55,520 bases of DNA from Vulcanimicrobiota bacterium (GTDB lineage: Bacteria; Vulcanimicrobiota; Vulcanimicrobiia; Vulcanimicrobiales; Vulcanimicrobiaceae): the NCBI GenBank assembly GCA_003161435.1, contig PMOS01000006.1, positions 1-55,520 on the forward strand, read 5' to 3'. Positions 1 to 8,768 of this stretch are shown piece after piece (the stretch's first letter is position 1; the number at the start of each line of letters is the position of its first letter). The position numbers were made by a program, and so were the translations under genes. The notes under the pieces were generated by a model. The model made no database searches and was not told where the DNA came from. It saw only the letters and a list, made by a program, of their open reading frames with translations.

Positions 1-2
1 CC

Positions 3-2063
3 CTCGAGCAGAAGGCCGAGCAGCTCGCCCTCACCTCCAAGTACAAGTCGCAGTTCTTGGCCAACATATCCCACGAGCTGCGCACGCCGCTCAACTCGCT
101 GCTGATCCTCTCCAAGCAGCTCAGCGACAACAAGGAGCAGAACCTCTCGACCCGCCAGGTCGAGATGGCGCAGACGATCCGCCGGGCGGGCTCGGATCTG
201 CTCACCCTGATCAACGACATCCTCGACCTGTCGAAGATCGAGTCGGGGACGACCTCGGTCGACATGACCGAGCAGCGCGTCACGGACATCTGCGACGATG
301 TTGAACGGACGTTCCGCGGCGTCGCTCAGGAACGCGGCCTCCAGTTCGCGATCCACGTCGACGACGACGTGCCCGAGGCGCTGGAAACCGACCAGACGCG
401 CTTGATGCAGATCCTCAAGAACCTGCTCTCCAACGCGTTCAAGTTCACCGCGCACGGTTCGGTGGAGCTCTCGCTGCACCGCGCGACGCGCGGCGCCGAC
501 GGCTTGGCCGGCGGCTACGTCGCGTTCGAAGTGCGGGATTCGGGGATCGGGATCCCCGCCGACAAGCACAATGTCATCTTCGAAGCCTTCCAACAAGCCG
601 ACATGTCGACCGCGCGCAAGTACGGCGGCACCGGGCTGGGCCTGGCGATCTCGCGCGAGATCGCGGGGTTGTTGGGCGGCGACATGACGATCGAATCCGA
701 GCCGGGCGTCGGGTCGACGTTCACCTTCTTCCACCCGATCGAACGCACCGGGCGGGTCGCGACATTCGACGCGTTCCTCGCGCCGCCGGCACGGCCGGTC
801 GACGCGACGGACGCGCCGCGGTTCGCGCGGTTGCGCCCGCCGGTGATCGAGAAGGTCGACGACGACCGGGAAGACGTGCGTCCGCAAGACCGCGTCGTAC
901 TGATCATCGAAGACGACGCGACCTTCGCGCGGATCCTGGTCGGACTGGCGCGCGATCGCGGGTTCAAAGGCTTGATGGCGCGCACCGGCGCCGGCGGGCT
1001 CGCGCTCGCGCGGCAGTTCGTCCCCGACGCGATCACGCTCGATATCGGGCTACCCGACGTCGACGGGTGGTCGCTGCTCGATCAGCTCAAACGCGATCCG
1101 GCGACGCGCGGGATCCCCGTGCACGTGATCTCCGGCGAAGAGCAATGGCAGAAGGCGCTCGACTCGGGCGCGTTCGCTCACCTCAAGAAACCGGCCAGCG
1201 AGGACGCGCTCACCCAGGCGTTCGACAACCTGCTGGGCTTTGCCGATGCGGCGTCACGCAACGTCCTGGTGATCGAGGACGACGTAACGCAGCTCTCGGC
1301 GATGGCGAACTTGATCCAAACCGGCGAGGTGACGGTGACCGCCGTCTCGACCGGCACCCAAGCGATGGCTGCGCTCGACGAGTCGAAGTTCGACTGCGTC
1401 ATCGTCGACCTGGGGCTTCCGGACATCGACGGCCTCGAGTTGATCCAGCGGATCAAGACCCACCCCTCGCACGTGCGCGTCCCGGTGATCGTCTACACCG
1501 GACGCGAGCTGACCGAACAGGAGGACACCGGGATCCGCCGGCTCACCGAGTCGGTGATCGTCAAGGATGCGATGTCGCCCGAACGGCTGATCGAGGAGAC
1601 GGCCTACTTCCTCAACCAGGTCGAGGCGCGGCTGCCCGAGACGAAGCGGCCGGTGCATACCGGATCGTCGAACGGCATAACGCTCGAAGGCCGCACGATC
1701 TTGATCACCGACGACGACACGCGCAACATCTACGCGTTGCGCAGCGCGCTCGAGGAGTTCGAGATGACCGTCCTGAGCGCCGAGTCGGGCGCCGAAGCGA
1801 TCGGCCTGCTGCGCAGCCACGGCGCCGTCGACGTCGTCCTGATGGATATCATGATGCCGGAGATGGACGGTTACGAAACCATTCGCCGCATCCGGGCGCG
1901 CGACGAGTGGAAGACGCTGCCGATCATCGCGCTTACCGCCAAGGCGATGAAGGGCGATCGCGAGCAGTGCCTCGCGGCCGGCGCGTCGGAGTACATCTCC
2001 AAACCCGTCGACATCGACCAGCTCGTCGCCCTCATCCGCGTCTGGCTCAACGTCGCCGCTTGA
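3..2063 (+). CDS. Hybrid sensor histidine kinase with three receiver domains (5' end outside window)
   Basis: The reading frame is open from the window edge, so the N-terminal sensor part is missing. The fragment (about 686 aa) begins at the end of a coiled coil and enters a HisKA domain with the phospho-acceptor motif NISHELRTPLN (His about residue 24 of the fragment). A HATPase_c domain follows (N box NLLSNAFKFT, G boxes DSGIGIP and GGTGLGLAIS). Three receiver domains come next, each with a phosphorylatable Asp: ITLDIGLPDVDG, CVIVDLGLPDIDG and VVLMDIMMPEMDG. Such multi-receiver hybrids integrate or relay phosphoryl groups; input and output cannot be read here. A CheR-type methyltransferase gene starts 15 bp downstream and is probably cotranscribed, as is common for this kinase class. 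Identification is secure; the signal sensed is unknown. Confidence 0.93.
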   Translation, partial: LEQKAEQLALTSKYKSQFLANISHELRTPLNSLLILSKQLSDNKEQNLSTRQVEMAQTIRRAGSDLLTLINDILDLSKIESGTTSVDMTEQRVTDICDDVERTFRGVAQERGLQFAIHVDDDVPEALETDQTRLMQILKNLLSNAFKFTAHGSVELSLHRATRGADGLAGGYVAFEVRDSGIGIPADKHNVIFEAFQQADMSTARKYGGTGLGLAISREIAGLLGGDMTIESEPGVGSTFTFFHPIERTGRVATFDAFLAPPARPVDATDAPRFARLRPPVIEKVDDDREDVRPQDRVVLIIEDDATFARILVGLARDRGFKGLMARTGAGGLALARQFVPDAITLDIGLPDVDGWSLLDQLKRDPATRGIPVHVISGEEQWQKALDSGAFAHLKKPASEDALTQAFDNLLGFADAASRNVLVIEDDVTQLSAMANLIQTGEVTVTAVSTGTQAMAALDESKFDCVIVDLGLPDIDGLELIQRIKTHPSHVRVPVIVYTGRELTEQEDTGIRRLTESVIVKDAMSPERLIEETAYFLNQVEARLPETKRPVHTGSSNGITLEGRTILITDDDTRNIYALRSALEEFEMTVLSAESGAEAIGLLRSHGAVDVVLMDIMMPEMDGYETIRRIRARDEWKTLPIIALTAKAMKGDREQCLAAGASEYISKPVDIDQLVALIRVWLNVAA

Positions 2064-2078
2064 GGACGCGGAGCCACC

Positions 2079-2975
2079 TTGTCCGTTAAAGTCGAACCGG
2101 AGCGGTTCGCTCCGGCTCGTGGGGATGGGTTGCCGCCGGCCACCGATGGTGGCGGGGCGGCAAATCCCGCGATCACGGACCTCGAGTTGCACCTGCTGCT
2201 CGAGGCGGTGTATCGCGTGTCGGGGTTCGATCTGCGCGACTACGCGCCGGCGACGGTCAAGCGCCGCATCGCCGAACGCGTGCGCGCCGAAGGGGTCGCG
2301 ACGATCACCGGTTTGCTCGAACGCGTCCTGCACGACGCGCCGGCGATGGCGCGCTTCGTCGACGCGCTCACCCACAACGTGGGCTCACCGTTTCGAGAGC
2401 CGCAGTTTTTCGCCGCGTTCCACCGACGCGTGCTGCCGCGGCTGCGGACCTTTCCGCATGCACGGCTGTGGGTGATCGGCTCGGGCGACGACGCGTACGC
2501 GATGGCGATCCTGCTGCGCGAAGCGGAGTTCTCGCATCGCGTGCGCATCTACGCGACCGACGCCTCCGAAGCGGCGATCGAGCGCGCGAAGGCGGGGACC
2601 TTTCCGGCCGAGCTGCTCGACGAGTACGCGCACCGGTACGTCGAGGCCGGCGGAGCGCGCCATTTCTCCGACTACGTCGACATCGCCGGCGTGCACGGCG
2701 TCTTCAAGCCGGGGCTGCGCGAGCACATCGTATTCGCGCAGCACAACCTGGCGTGTGACGGCTCGTTCAACGAGTTCCACGCCGTCGTGGCGCGCAGCGT
2801 GGTCACGCACTTCAACCGTACGCTGGCCTACCGCGCGCACCAAGTGATCTACGAGAGCCTGGTGCGCCTCGGCTATCTCGGCGTCTCGGCCAAAGAGAGC
2901 CTGCGCTACACCCCGCACCAGCATGCCTACGAGGAGATCGAGGGCACCGAACGCTTCTACCGCCGCCTGCGCTGA
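2079..2975 (+). CDS. CheR-type methyltransferase, divergent SAM site
   Basis: A 298-aa protein with the CheR architecture: an N-terminal helical part (LHLLLEAVYRVSGFDLRDYA) and a SAM-binding Rossmann part. The TTG start is chosen because it follows a purine-rich GAGGACGCGGAG and lies 15 bp after the kinase stop; no good ATG exists in frame. Family landmarks are recognisable but altered. The usual NVTxFFRD is NVGSPFREPQFF. The usual GCSTGEEPYS is GSGDDAYAMA. The usual CRNVLIYF is ARSVVTHFN. ATDASEAAIERAKAGTFP matches the ATDI...LxxAxxGxY segment. Canonical CheR transfers methyl groups from SAM to glutamates of chemoreceptors. No receptor or other chemotaxis gene is in the window, and the changed motifs leave catalysis uncertain. 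It probably works with the upstream hybrid kinase. Confidence 0.8.
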   Translation: MSVKVEPERFAPARGDGLPPATDGGGAANPAITDLELHLLLEAVYRVSGFDLRDYAPATVKRRIAERVRAEGVATITGLLERVLHDAPAMARFVDALTHNVGSPFREPQFFAAFHRRVLPRLRTFPHARLWVIGSGDDAYAMAILLREAEFSHRVRIYATDASEAAIERAKAGTFPAELLDEYAHRYVEAGGARHFSDYVDIAGVHGVFKPGLREHIVFAQHNLACDGSFNEFHAVVARSVVTHFNRTLAYRAHQVIYESLVRLGYLGVSAKESLRYTPHQHAYEEIEGTERFYRRLR

Positions 2976-2980
2976 GCTCT

Positions 2981-3149
2981 GTCACGCTGAGCCCGTCGAA
3001 GCGCAAACGATGGTGTGAACGCAGAGCGGCGCTCATCCTGTTCGCGGTCGTCCTTCGCCGAGCTCAGGACGAGGGCACGATTCCGGCGCGGCATGTCCCG
3101 TTGCTGCCAGGCCCACATCGTTCGCCCTTCGACTTCGCTCAGGGTGACA
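2981..3149. repeat. REP-like palindromic repeats, cluster A (three units)
   Basis: Three imperfect palindromic units built on the pattern TCACCCTGAGC...TCGAAGGGCG or its complement lie at about 2981-3004, 3048-3074 and 3121-3149. They fill the gap between the CheR-like gene and the convergent antiporter gene. The same motif recurs at 8647-8739, 15282-15462 and 24010-24114, always between genes. These look like dispersed REP/BIME-type elements. Confidence 0.7.
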
Positions 3150-3184
3150 GCGTCGTTGTCGTCACAGAAGCGGTGTCGTTTTCG

Positions 3185-4252
3185 TCAGCCTGACAACGGG
3201 GTCGGGTAGAGACGGCGTGCGAGCGCGGGGAGCGGCGCGCCTTGCAGGACCAGCGTGACCAGGACGGTCGCGAAGACGACGTCGATGATCTCGGCACGCT
3301 GCGGCACCGACGCCGGTAGGGCGAGCGCCAGTGCCAAGGTGAGCGCGCCGCGCATCCCGGCGAAGAACACCAGGATGCGGTCGGCTCGCGTTCCACCCGC
3401 GACGGCGGCCAGTGCGACGCGCAGCACGAGCACGACGGCAATTGCGGTGAGCACCAGCACCGGTTCGTGGAAGGCGCGCGGGATCTCGATCGTGACGCCC
3501 GCGGCGAGAAAGACGACGGCGTTGGTGATCGCGGCGCAGACGTTCCAGAACACGTCGACGTCGTCGCGGTTCGCGAGGTGCGCGCGACGCGAAAGCAGGG
3601 CGCGCAACACGATCGCGCCGCTCGCCGTCGCGAAGATCCCCGAGCCGTGCAGGTTCACCGCGATGACGTACGCGCCGTACGCCAGCGCAACGGTCGCGAG
3701 CACCTCGTACTCGGGCGCTTCGACCGTACGCAGCACCAGCCAGCCGATCGCGCCGCAGGCGGCGCCGACGAGGATCCCGCCCAGCATCCCGGCGACGGCG
3801 TAGATCACCTCGAGCGACGCGCCCGACGCCGTTCCGGCGACCGCCGCCAGCGCGACGCCGTAGAGCGCGACCGCAACGCCGTCGTTGGTGAGCGACTCGG
3901 CTTCCACCAGCGCCTTTACGGCGGCCGGCGCGCCGAGATTGCGGAACACCGCGACGACCGGGAGCGGGTCGGTTGCGGCGAGCATCGCGCCCAGCACGAG
4001 CGCCGCGGCTGGCACGAGCCCCCCGAACGCCGCCGTCGCGCCGGCGACGGCGGCGGCGCAGAGCAGCGCGCCGGGAAACGCCAGCAACACAACGCGGCCG
4101 AGCTGGGGTCGCAGCGCACGCAGCTCGATGTTCCAAGCCGCCTCGAAGACGAGCGGCGGCAGGAACACGAACAGCACCGCGGGGCCGAAATCGAACGGCA
4201 GCCGCACGTGGAACAGCGCCGCGGCAACGGCGCCGACGGCGACGAGCATCAC
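3185..4252 (-). CDS. Sodium/proton antiporter, CPA1 family
   Basis: A 355-aa polytopic membrane protein in which almost every segment is hydrophobic. CPA1 landmarks are FLPPLVFEAAWNIE, the LGAMLAATDPLPVVAVFRNLGAP segment (the ATDP motif around the transport Asp), ESLTNDGVAVALY, and GMRGALTLALALALP near the C-terminus. The family exchanges Na+ or K+ for H+ across the inner membrane. The GTG at 4252 is used here. The open frame extends 34 codons further to 4354 and encodes a plausible first membrane helix (GFVILLAAALAVAIVAERIRI); a CTG overlapping the upstream stop (CTGA) could be the true start. The gene is last in an operon with the regulator and kinase at 4351-6518 and beside the kdp genes, suggesting cation homeostasis. 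Sequence identifies the family, not the ion. Confidence 0.88.
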   Translation of the reverse strand: MMLVAVGAVAAALFHVRLPFDFGPAVLFVFLPPLVFEAAWNIELRALRPQLGRVVLLAFPGALLCAAAVAGATAAFGGLVPAAALVLGAMLAATDPLPVVAVFRNLGAPAAVKALVEAESLTNDGVAVALYGVALAAVAGTASGASLEVIYAVAGMLGGILVGAACGAIGWLVLRTVEAPEYEVLATVALAYGAYVIAVNLHGSGIFATASGAIVLRALLSRRAHLANRDDVDVFWNVCAAITNAVVFLAAGVTIEIPRAFHEPVLVLTAIAVVLVLRVALAAVAGGTRADRILVFFAGMRGALTLALALALPASVPQRAEIIDVVFATVLVTLVLQGAPLPALARRLYPTPLSG

Positions 4253-4350
4253 CGCCGGCGCGATTCGGATCCGTTCGGCGACGATCGCGACGGCGAGCGC
4301 GGCGGCGAGCAGGATGACGAACCCTGCGACGCTCGCCGAGAGATCCGGCG

Positions 4351-4986
4351 TCAGGGGATCAGGCCGCGACGATACGCGGTGACCGCGGCTTGGGCGCGGT
4401 CGGACGCTGAGAGCTTCTCGAGGATGTCGGCGACGTGTCCCTTCACCGTGCCGAGCCCGATGTGGAGCTGCAGCGCGATCTCCGCGTTCCCGACGCCGTC
4501 GGCGACCAGCTTGAGGATCTCGGTTTCGCGAGCGGTCAGCGGCGACGCCTCGGGCCGTGACGCAGAGCCGCTCAGCCGGCGCAGCACGACGTGCGCGACG
4601 CGCGGGTCGAAGTATGCTCCGCCGGCCGCGACCGCGCGGATCGCGTCGATCACCACCGCGGGGTCGGAAGACTTCACGCAGTACGCATCGGCGCCGGCCG
4701 ATAGCGCGGCGAGCACTTCTTCGTCCATCTCGTGCATGGTGAGGATCACCACGCGCGGCGGATCGGCGATCGTCTTGAGCTCGCGGGTGAGCGCGATCCC
4801 GTCTTTGCCCGGCAGGCCGAGATCGACCACCGCGACGTCGGGTTTCGCGCGCGCGATCGCGTCGACCGCCGCTATCCCGTCGGATGCCTCGGCGACGACG
4901 TCCATCCCGGCGGCCTCGAGCGAGGTGCGCAGCCCGGCGCGAACCAGCGCGTGATCTTCGACGATGGCGACGCGTATCGCGCTCAT
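4351..4986 (-). CDS. NarL/FixJ-type response regulator
   Basis: A 211-aa two-domain regulator. The receiver domain has the acidic pair ED at residues 10-11, the phosphorylation site D55 in VAVVDLGLPGKDG, a Thr in ILTMHE and the conserved Lys in YCVKSS. The C-terminal LuxR-type helix-turn-helix reads LTARETEILKLVADGVGNAEIALQLHIGLGTVKGHV. Its start overlaps the stop of the upstream histidine kinase by 4 bp (ATGA), so the two are a cognate pair with coupled translation. The antiporter follows. Position beside kdpFABC and a KdpD-like sensor makes potassium or osmotic control likely. That would be unusual, because the classical partner KdpE is an OmpR-type regulator. The target promoter is inferred only. 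Confidence 0.93.
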   Translation of the reverse strand: MSAIRVAIVEDHALVRAGLRTSLEAAGMDVVAEASDGIAAVDAIARAKPDVAVVDLGLPGKDGIALTRELKTIADPPRVVILTMHEMDEEVLAALSAGADAYCVKSSDPAVVIDAIRAVAAGGAYFDPRVAHVVLRRLSGSASRPEASPLTARETEILKLVADGVGNAEIALQLHIGLGTVKGHVADILEKLSASDRAQAAVTAYRRGLIP

Positions 4987-6518
4987 GCGCCTGCCTTCGG
5001 CAACGACAGGGTGAACACCGACCCGCGCGGTTCGAGCGGCTCGTACCGCACCGAGCCGCCGTTCTCCTCGGCGATGCGCCGCACGATGTACAGTCCGAGC
5101 CCCGTCCCGCCTCCGGCGCGCGAAGCGCTCGAAAAGCGTTGGAACAGCGCGGCCCGCGTTCGCGCGTCGATCCCGTACCCGTCGTCGGTCACCGTCAGCG
5201 ACACGGCATCGCGCGCCGGCGCGACGCGCAGCTGCACCGTTCCACCTTGCGGCGTGTGCTGCAACGCGTTGGCGGTCAAGTTCGCGACCGCGCGCTTGAG
5301 ATCGCCGCGCGAGCCGCGCACCGGCGCCTCGGTGCCGGCGTCCGCGGTGAGCACGATCCCGCGCGCGCCGGCCATCGCGCCCAGCTCCGAGACGATCTCG
5401 CGCGCGACCGCGGACAGATCGAGCCGCTCGCGTTCGGTGCTGCGGTCGCCCGACTCGAACCGCGCGACCAGCAGCAGCGTGTCTGCGAGCCGGCCCAGAT
5501 CGTCGATCGACACCAAGCTGTCGCGCAGCACGCCGGCGTATCGCTCCGGCAACGCGCCGTACGCGCCGTCGGCGGCCTGCCGCAACGTCGTCGAAAGCGC
5601 CGCGAGCGGCGTGCGCAGATCGTGCGAGAGCGCGTAGACGAGCTCGCGGATGACGGCCTGGCGTTCGCTGAGCGCGCCGTTTCGCTCGGCGAGCTCACCG
5701 AACAGGCGCGCTTGGTCCAGCGCGTTCACGGCCACGCTCGCGAAGCTGCGCGCCGTCTGCACGACGGTGTCGTCGGGTGATTCGGCGCCCGACGCGACGA
5801 TCAGCACGCCGTATGCTTTGCCGCGATCCCCAATCGGGATCGCGATAGCGGAACGCGCCGCGAGGCGGTCGAGGACGAAGCGCCCGACCGGATCGACCGC
5901 GCGAACAACGCTGACCGCGCGGTCGTCGCCGACCCGGTGGGTGAGCGACACGATCTCGGAGGGCGCACGCTCGTCCACGACCTCGACGTCGGTCGCGCCG
6001 TCGCGCACGGTCAGGATCTCTCCGTCGCTTGCGGACGGATACCAGAACGCCGCCTCCGCGTCGAAAAGCTGCGGTGCTTCACGAACGATTGCGCGCATGA
6101 CGAGCTCGGACGAGAGCGAGGCCCGGACGCGATCGGCGGCCGCGGAGAGCGCCGCCTCGCGCCGGGCGCGCGACTCTTGCGCGGCGAGCCGGCCGACTCG
6201 CTCGGCGCGCTCCTGCACTTCGGTGCTCAGGTAACCGACGAGGACGATCGAGAGCATCGAGAGGAGCCGGTCGCCGACGCCGATCGCATGCCACCGGTAT
6301 CCGTCGTGCGCAGCGTTGATGAACGCCGCGGCGATGTCCGCGCCGAGCGACGCGACCACGAGCGAGTACGTCAGCCGGCGGCTCTGCGTGAGTGCCGCGA
6401 GGACGATTGGGACGTCGAGCACGATCGCCACCACGAGCGTCTGCGGCGTGACCGCATCGACGGCGAACGCGACGAGCACGAGCACGAAAGCGGCGACGGC
6501 GACGGCTCGCGAGCGCAC
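4983..6518 (-). CDS. Sensor histidine kinase: membrane helices, GAF, HisKA, HATPase
   Basis: A 511-aa kinase. Residues 1-100 hold three to four hydrophobic helices, followed by a charged coiled coil (about 100-130). A GAF-like domain covers about 130-270. HisKA has the acceptor His299 in ALSHDLRTPLAALS, and HATPase_c has N box NLTANALQHTP and G boxes DDGYGID and GGGTGLGLYIV. This is the layout of the C-terminal half of KdpD (membrane bundle, GAF, kinase) without the N-terminal KdpD/USP part. That part is supplied by the head-to-head gene starting 25 bp away at 6544. The NarL-type regulator overlaps its 3' end by 4 bp. I infer a split KdpD system. An independent kinase that merely sits beside the sensor gene is the alternative. 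Confidence 0.9.
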   Translation of the reverse strand: MRSRAVAVAAFVLVLVAFAVDAVTPQTLVVAIVLDVPIVLAALTQSRRLTYSLVVASLGADIAAAFINAAHDGYRWHAIGVGDRLLSMLSIVLVGYLSTEVQERAERVGRLAAQESRARREAALSAAADRVRASLSSELVMRAIVREAPQLFDAEAAFWYPSASDGEILTVRDGATDVEVVDERAPSEIVSLTHRVGDDRAVSVVRAVDPVGRFVLDRLAARSAIAIPIGDRGKAYGVLIVASGAESPDDTVVQTARSFASVAVNALDQARLFGELAERNGALSERQAVIRELVYALSHDLRTPLAALSTTLRQAADGAYGALPERYAGVLRDSLVSIDDLGRLADTLLLVARFESGDRSTERERLDLSAVAREIVSELGAMAGARGIVLTADAGTEAPVRGSRGDLKRAVANLTANALQHTPQGGTVQLRVAPARDAVSLTVTDDGYGIDARTRAALFQRFSSASRAGGGTGLGLYIVRRIAEENGGSVRYEPLEPRGSVFTLSLPKAGA

Positions 6519-6543
6519 GAATCAGCGCTTCCGGGGAGCTCCG

Positions 6544-8673
6544 ATGCCGCCCTGCGAAAGGCAACACGTGCGGGACCCAAAACGCGCGGACGCGGCAGCA
6601 TTGCTCGCCGAGCTCGGCCTCACGCCGAAGCTGACGATCTACCTCGCCGGCGCGCCCGGCGCGGGGAAAACACACCGCCTGCTGACCGACGCTCTCGGCG
6701 AAGCGAAAGCCGGACGGCGGGTCGCGATCGGTTGGATCGACACCAAGGGCCGTCCGCAGCTCGAGCAGCTCGCCGCCGGTTTACCGCGGATCCCGCCGCG
6801 CTCGTTTCCCGTCGCCGCAACCGTCATCGACGATTTCGATCTCGCCGCCGCGCTGGCGAGCGACTACGAGACGATCCTGCTCGACGAGCTCGCGCACTCG
6901 AACCCGTCCGGCGCGCTTCATGCCAAACGCTGGCAGGACGCGCTGGCGCTGCGCGAGGCGGGGAAATCCGTGCTGGGTGCGTTCAACGTCATGCACCTCG
7001 ACACGGTCGCACCGGTCGCGGAACGCATCGTCGGCTATCCGATCCGCGAGCTCGTACCGGTCACCTTCTTGCGCAAGGCCGATCGTGTGATCGCGCTCGA
7101 CGTCGCACCGTCGGTGCTCGAGTCGCGCCTGCGCACGGGCCGCATCGTGCGCGACGAAGACGTCGAACGCGCCGCGGCAGGGGTCTTTCAGCCCAAGAAC
7201 CTGACCATGATGCGCGAGTTGCTGCTGCGCGTCGTCGACGATCTCACGATCCCGGTCATCGCACCGAGCAAGGTTTCGACCGCGCTCGCGATCGTCGACG
7301 GTGCGGTCGATCCGGAGCAGTTCGTGCGCCGCGCCGCGGCCTTCGCCGACGCGCTCGACCTCGCGCTCGAAGTGAGCGCCGCCGACGGCGTCGATCGCGA
7401 ACGGCTCACCGACGTGACGCTGCGCGCCGACGGCGGCGTCGTTCCGCTGCCGAAGGGGTTCGACCGCGGGAACCTGAGCGCGGTCCGTGCGTCGCTAGTG
7501 ATCGTCCCGCGCGGTCCGCTCGCAGACCGGATCCTCGCGCTGCCGCTCGATCGCGACCTCTTGGTCGCCGATCCGGCCGGGACGGCAACCAGCGCTTCGT
7601 CCGAGCTGGCGCGGCATCCGTACGGCTTCGCGCTCGGCGACCGGATGCGAATCGGCTACGGGAAGCTGACGATCTATCTCGGCTCGGTCGCCGGCAGCGG
7701 CAAGACGTACGCGATGCTCGATCGCGCGCACCAGCTCGTCGACGAAGGCGTGGACGTCGTCGTCGCGCTGGTCGAGACGCACGGCCGCAGTGAAACGGCC
7801 GCGCTGCTGAACGGCCTCGAGCAGATCCCGCGGCTGGCGAACGGCGAGATGGACCTCAACACGCTGCTGTTGCGCCATCCGCGCGTCGCGCTGATCGACG
7901 AGCTGGCGCACACCAATCTGAGCGCGGGGGCGCGCGCCAAGCGTTACGACGACGTGATCGCCGTCTTGCGGAGCGGGATCGACGTGCTCACCACGCTCAA
8001 CGTCCAGCACTTCGAAGGCGTCGGCGATGCGGTCGAGCGTCTCACCGGGACTCGCGTGCGCGAGACGTTGCCGGACAGCGTGCTGGAGTTCGCCGACGAG
8101 GTGATCTTCATCGACGTCGCGCCCGACGTGTTGCGTCAGCGGTTGCGCGAAGGGAAGATCTATCCGCGCGAACGGATCGATGCCGCGCTCTCGCACTTCT
8201 TTCGCACCGAGAACCTGGCGGCGCTGCGTGAGCTGGCGGTCCGCGAGATGCTGCGCGCGCGGTCCGAGCAGCGCCGCGAGCGGCCCTTCGCGCGCGTCGT
8301 CCTGGGGGTCGCACCGCGCGAACGCGACGTCGAGCTGGTCAAACGCGCCGCACGCCTGGCTCGGCGGCTCGACGTCGACCTGCGCGTCGTCACGATCAGT
8401 TTGCGCGACGACCCGGAGACGCGTACCGCGATCGACGCGCTCGCCCGCGCGACGACCGAAGCACACGGGAGTTTCGTCGCCGAAGTCGCGCCGGACGCGG
8501 CCGTGCGCGTCGCGGAGATGCTCGGCGCAGGCGACGTTTTAGCGGTGGAGTCGCCGCGCAATCGCCGCGGCTGGTTCGGGAAACGCTCGTTCGCGGTCCG
8601 CGCCCTCGCCGCCGGCGCCCGCGAGCTCCTCGTCCTCGCCCCTCGCGGTCACCCTGAGCCTAGCCTGTCCTGA
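6544..8673 (+). CDS. Tandem KdpD sensor-domain protein with USP-like tail, no kinase
   Basis: A 709-aa soluble protein. The ATG at 6544 is chosen because GGGGAG stands before it and because earlier starts would overlap the divergent kinase. It contains two copies of the KdpD N-terminal domain. Copy 1 has Walker A GAPGAGKT (residues 36-43), DELAHSN and NVMHLDT. Copy 2 has GSVAGSGKT (380-388), DELAHTN and the canonical TTLNVQHFEG. Each copy is followed by a universal-stress-protein-like region. No membrane segment, HisKA or HATPase is present. In canonical KdpD this region binds nucleotide and tunes kinase output, so here it probably acts in trans on the kinase at 4983-6518. Copy 1 deviates more and may be degenerating or regulatory. 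The last codons (GHPEPSLS) and the stop lie inside a REP-like repeat, so the original C-terminus may have been replaced. Confidence 0.88.
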   Translation: MPPCERQHVRDPKRADAAALLAELGLTPKLTIYLAGAPGAGKTHRLLTDALGEAKAGRRVAIGWIDTKGRPQLEQLAAGLPRIPPRSFPVAATVIDDFDLAAALASDYETILLDELAHSNPSGALHAKRWQDALALREAGKSVLGAFNVMHLDTVAPVAERIVGYPIRELVPVTFLRKADRVIALDVAPSVLESRLRTGRIVRDEDVERAAAGVFQPKNLTMMRELLLRVVDDLTIPVIAPSKVSTALAIVDGAVDPEQFVRRAAAFADALDLALEVSAADGVDRERLTDVTLRADGGVVPLPKGFDRGNLSAVRASLVIVPRGPLADRILALPLDRDLLVADPAGTATSASSELARHPYGFALGDRMRIGYGKLTIYLGSVAGSGKTYAMLDRAHQLVDEGVDVVVALVETHGRSETAALLNGLEQIPRLANGEMDLNTLLLRHPRVALIDELAHTNLSAGARAKRYDDVIAVLRSGIDVLTTLNVQHFEGVGDAVERLTGTRVRETLPDSVLEFADEVIFIDVAPDVLRQRLREGKIYPRERIDAALSHFFRTENLAALRELAVREMLRARSEQRRERPFARVVLGVAPRERDVELVKRAARLARRLDVDLRVVTISLRDDPETRTAIDALARATTEAHGSFVAEVAPDAAVRVAEMLGAGDVLAVESPRNRRGWFGKRSFAVRALAAGARELLVLAPRGHPEPSLS

Positions 8674-8739
8674 GCTTGTCGAAGGGAAGGGTGAACGATG
8701 ACGAGATCGGCGATCGTCCTTCGACGAGCTCAGGACGAC
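8647..8739. repeat. REP-like palindromic repeats, cluster B
   Basis: Two units of the TGAGC..TCGAAGGG palindrome family lie at 8647-8694 (a compound unit) and 8713-8739. The first overlaps the last nine codons of the KdpD-like gene and supplies its stop codon. The second separates this gene from the convergent outer-membrane protein gene. Confidence 0.65.
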
Positions 8740-8768
8740 TTTTGGAGCTATGATCGCGTTGCGTCGCG

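Noticed and set aside
5650..7793. Long plus-strand frames opposite the kinase gene
   Set aside because: They are GC-rich shadows with Arg-rich translation and no motifs.
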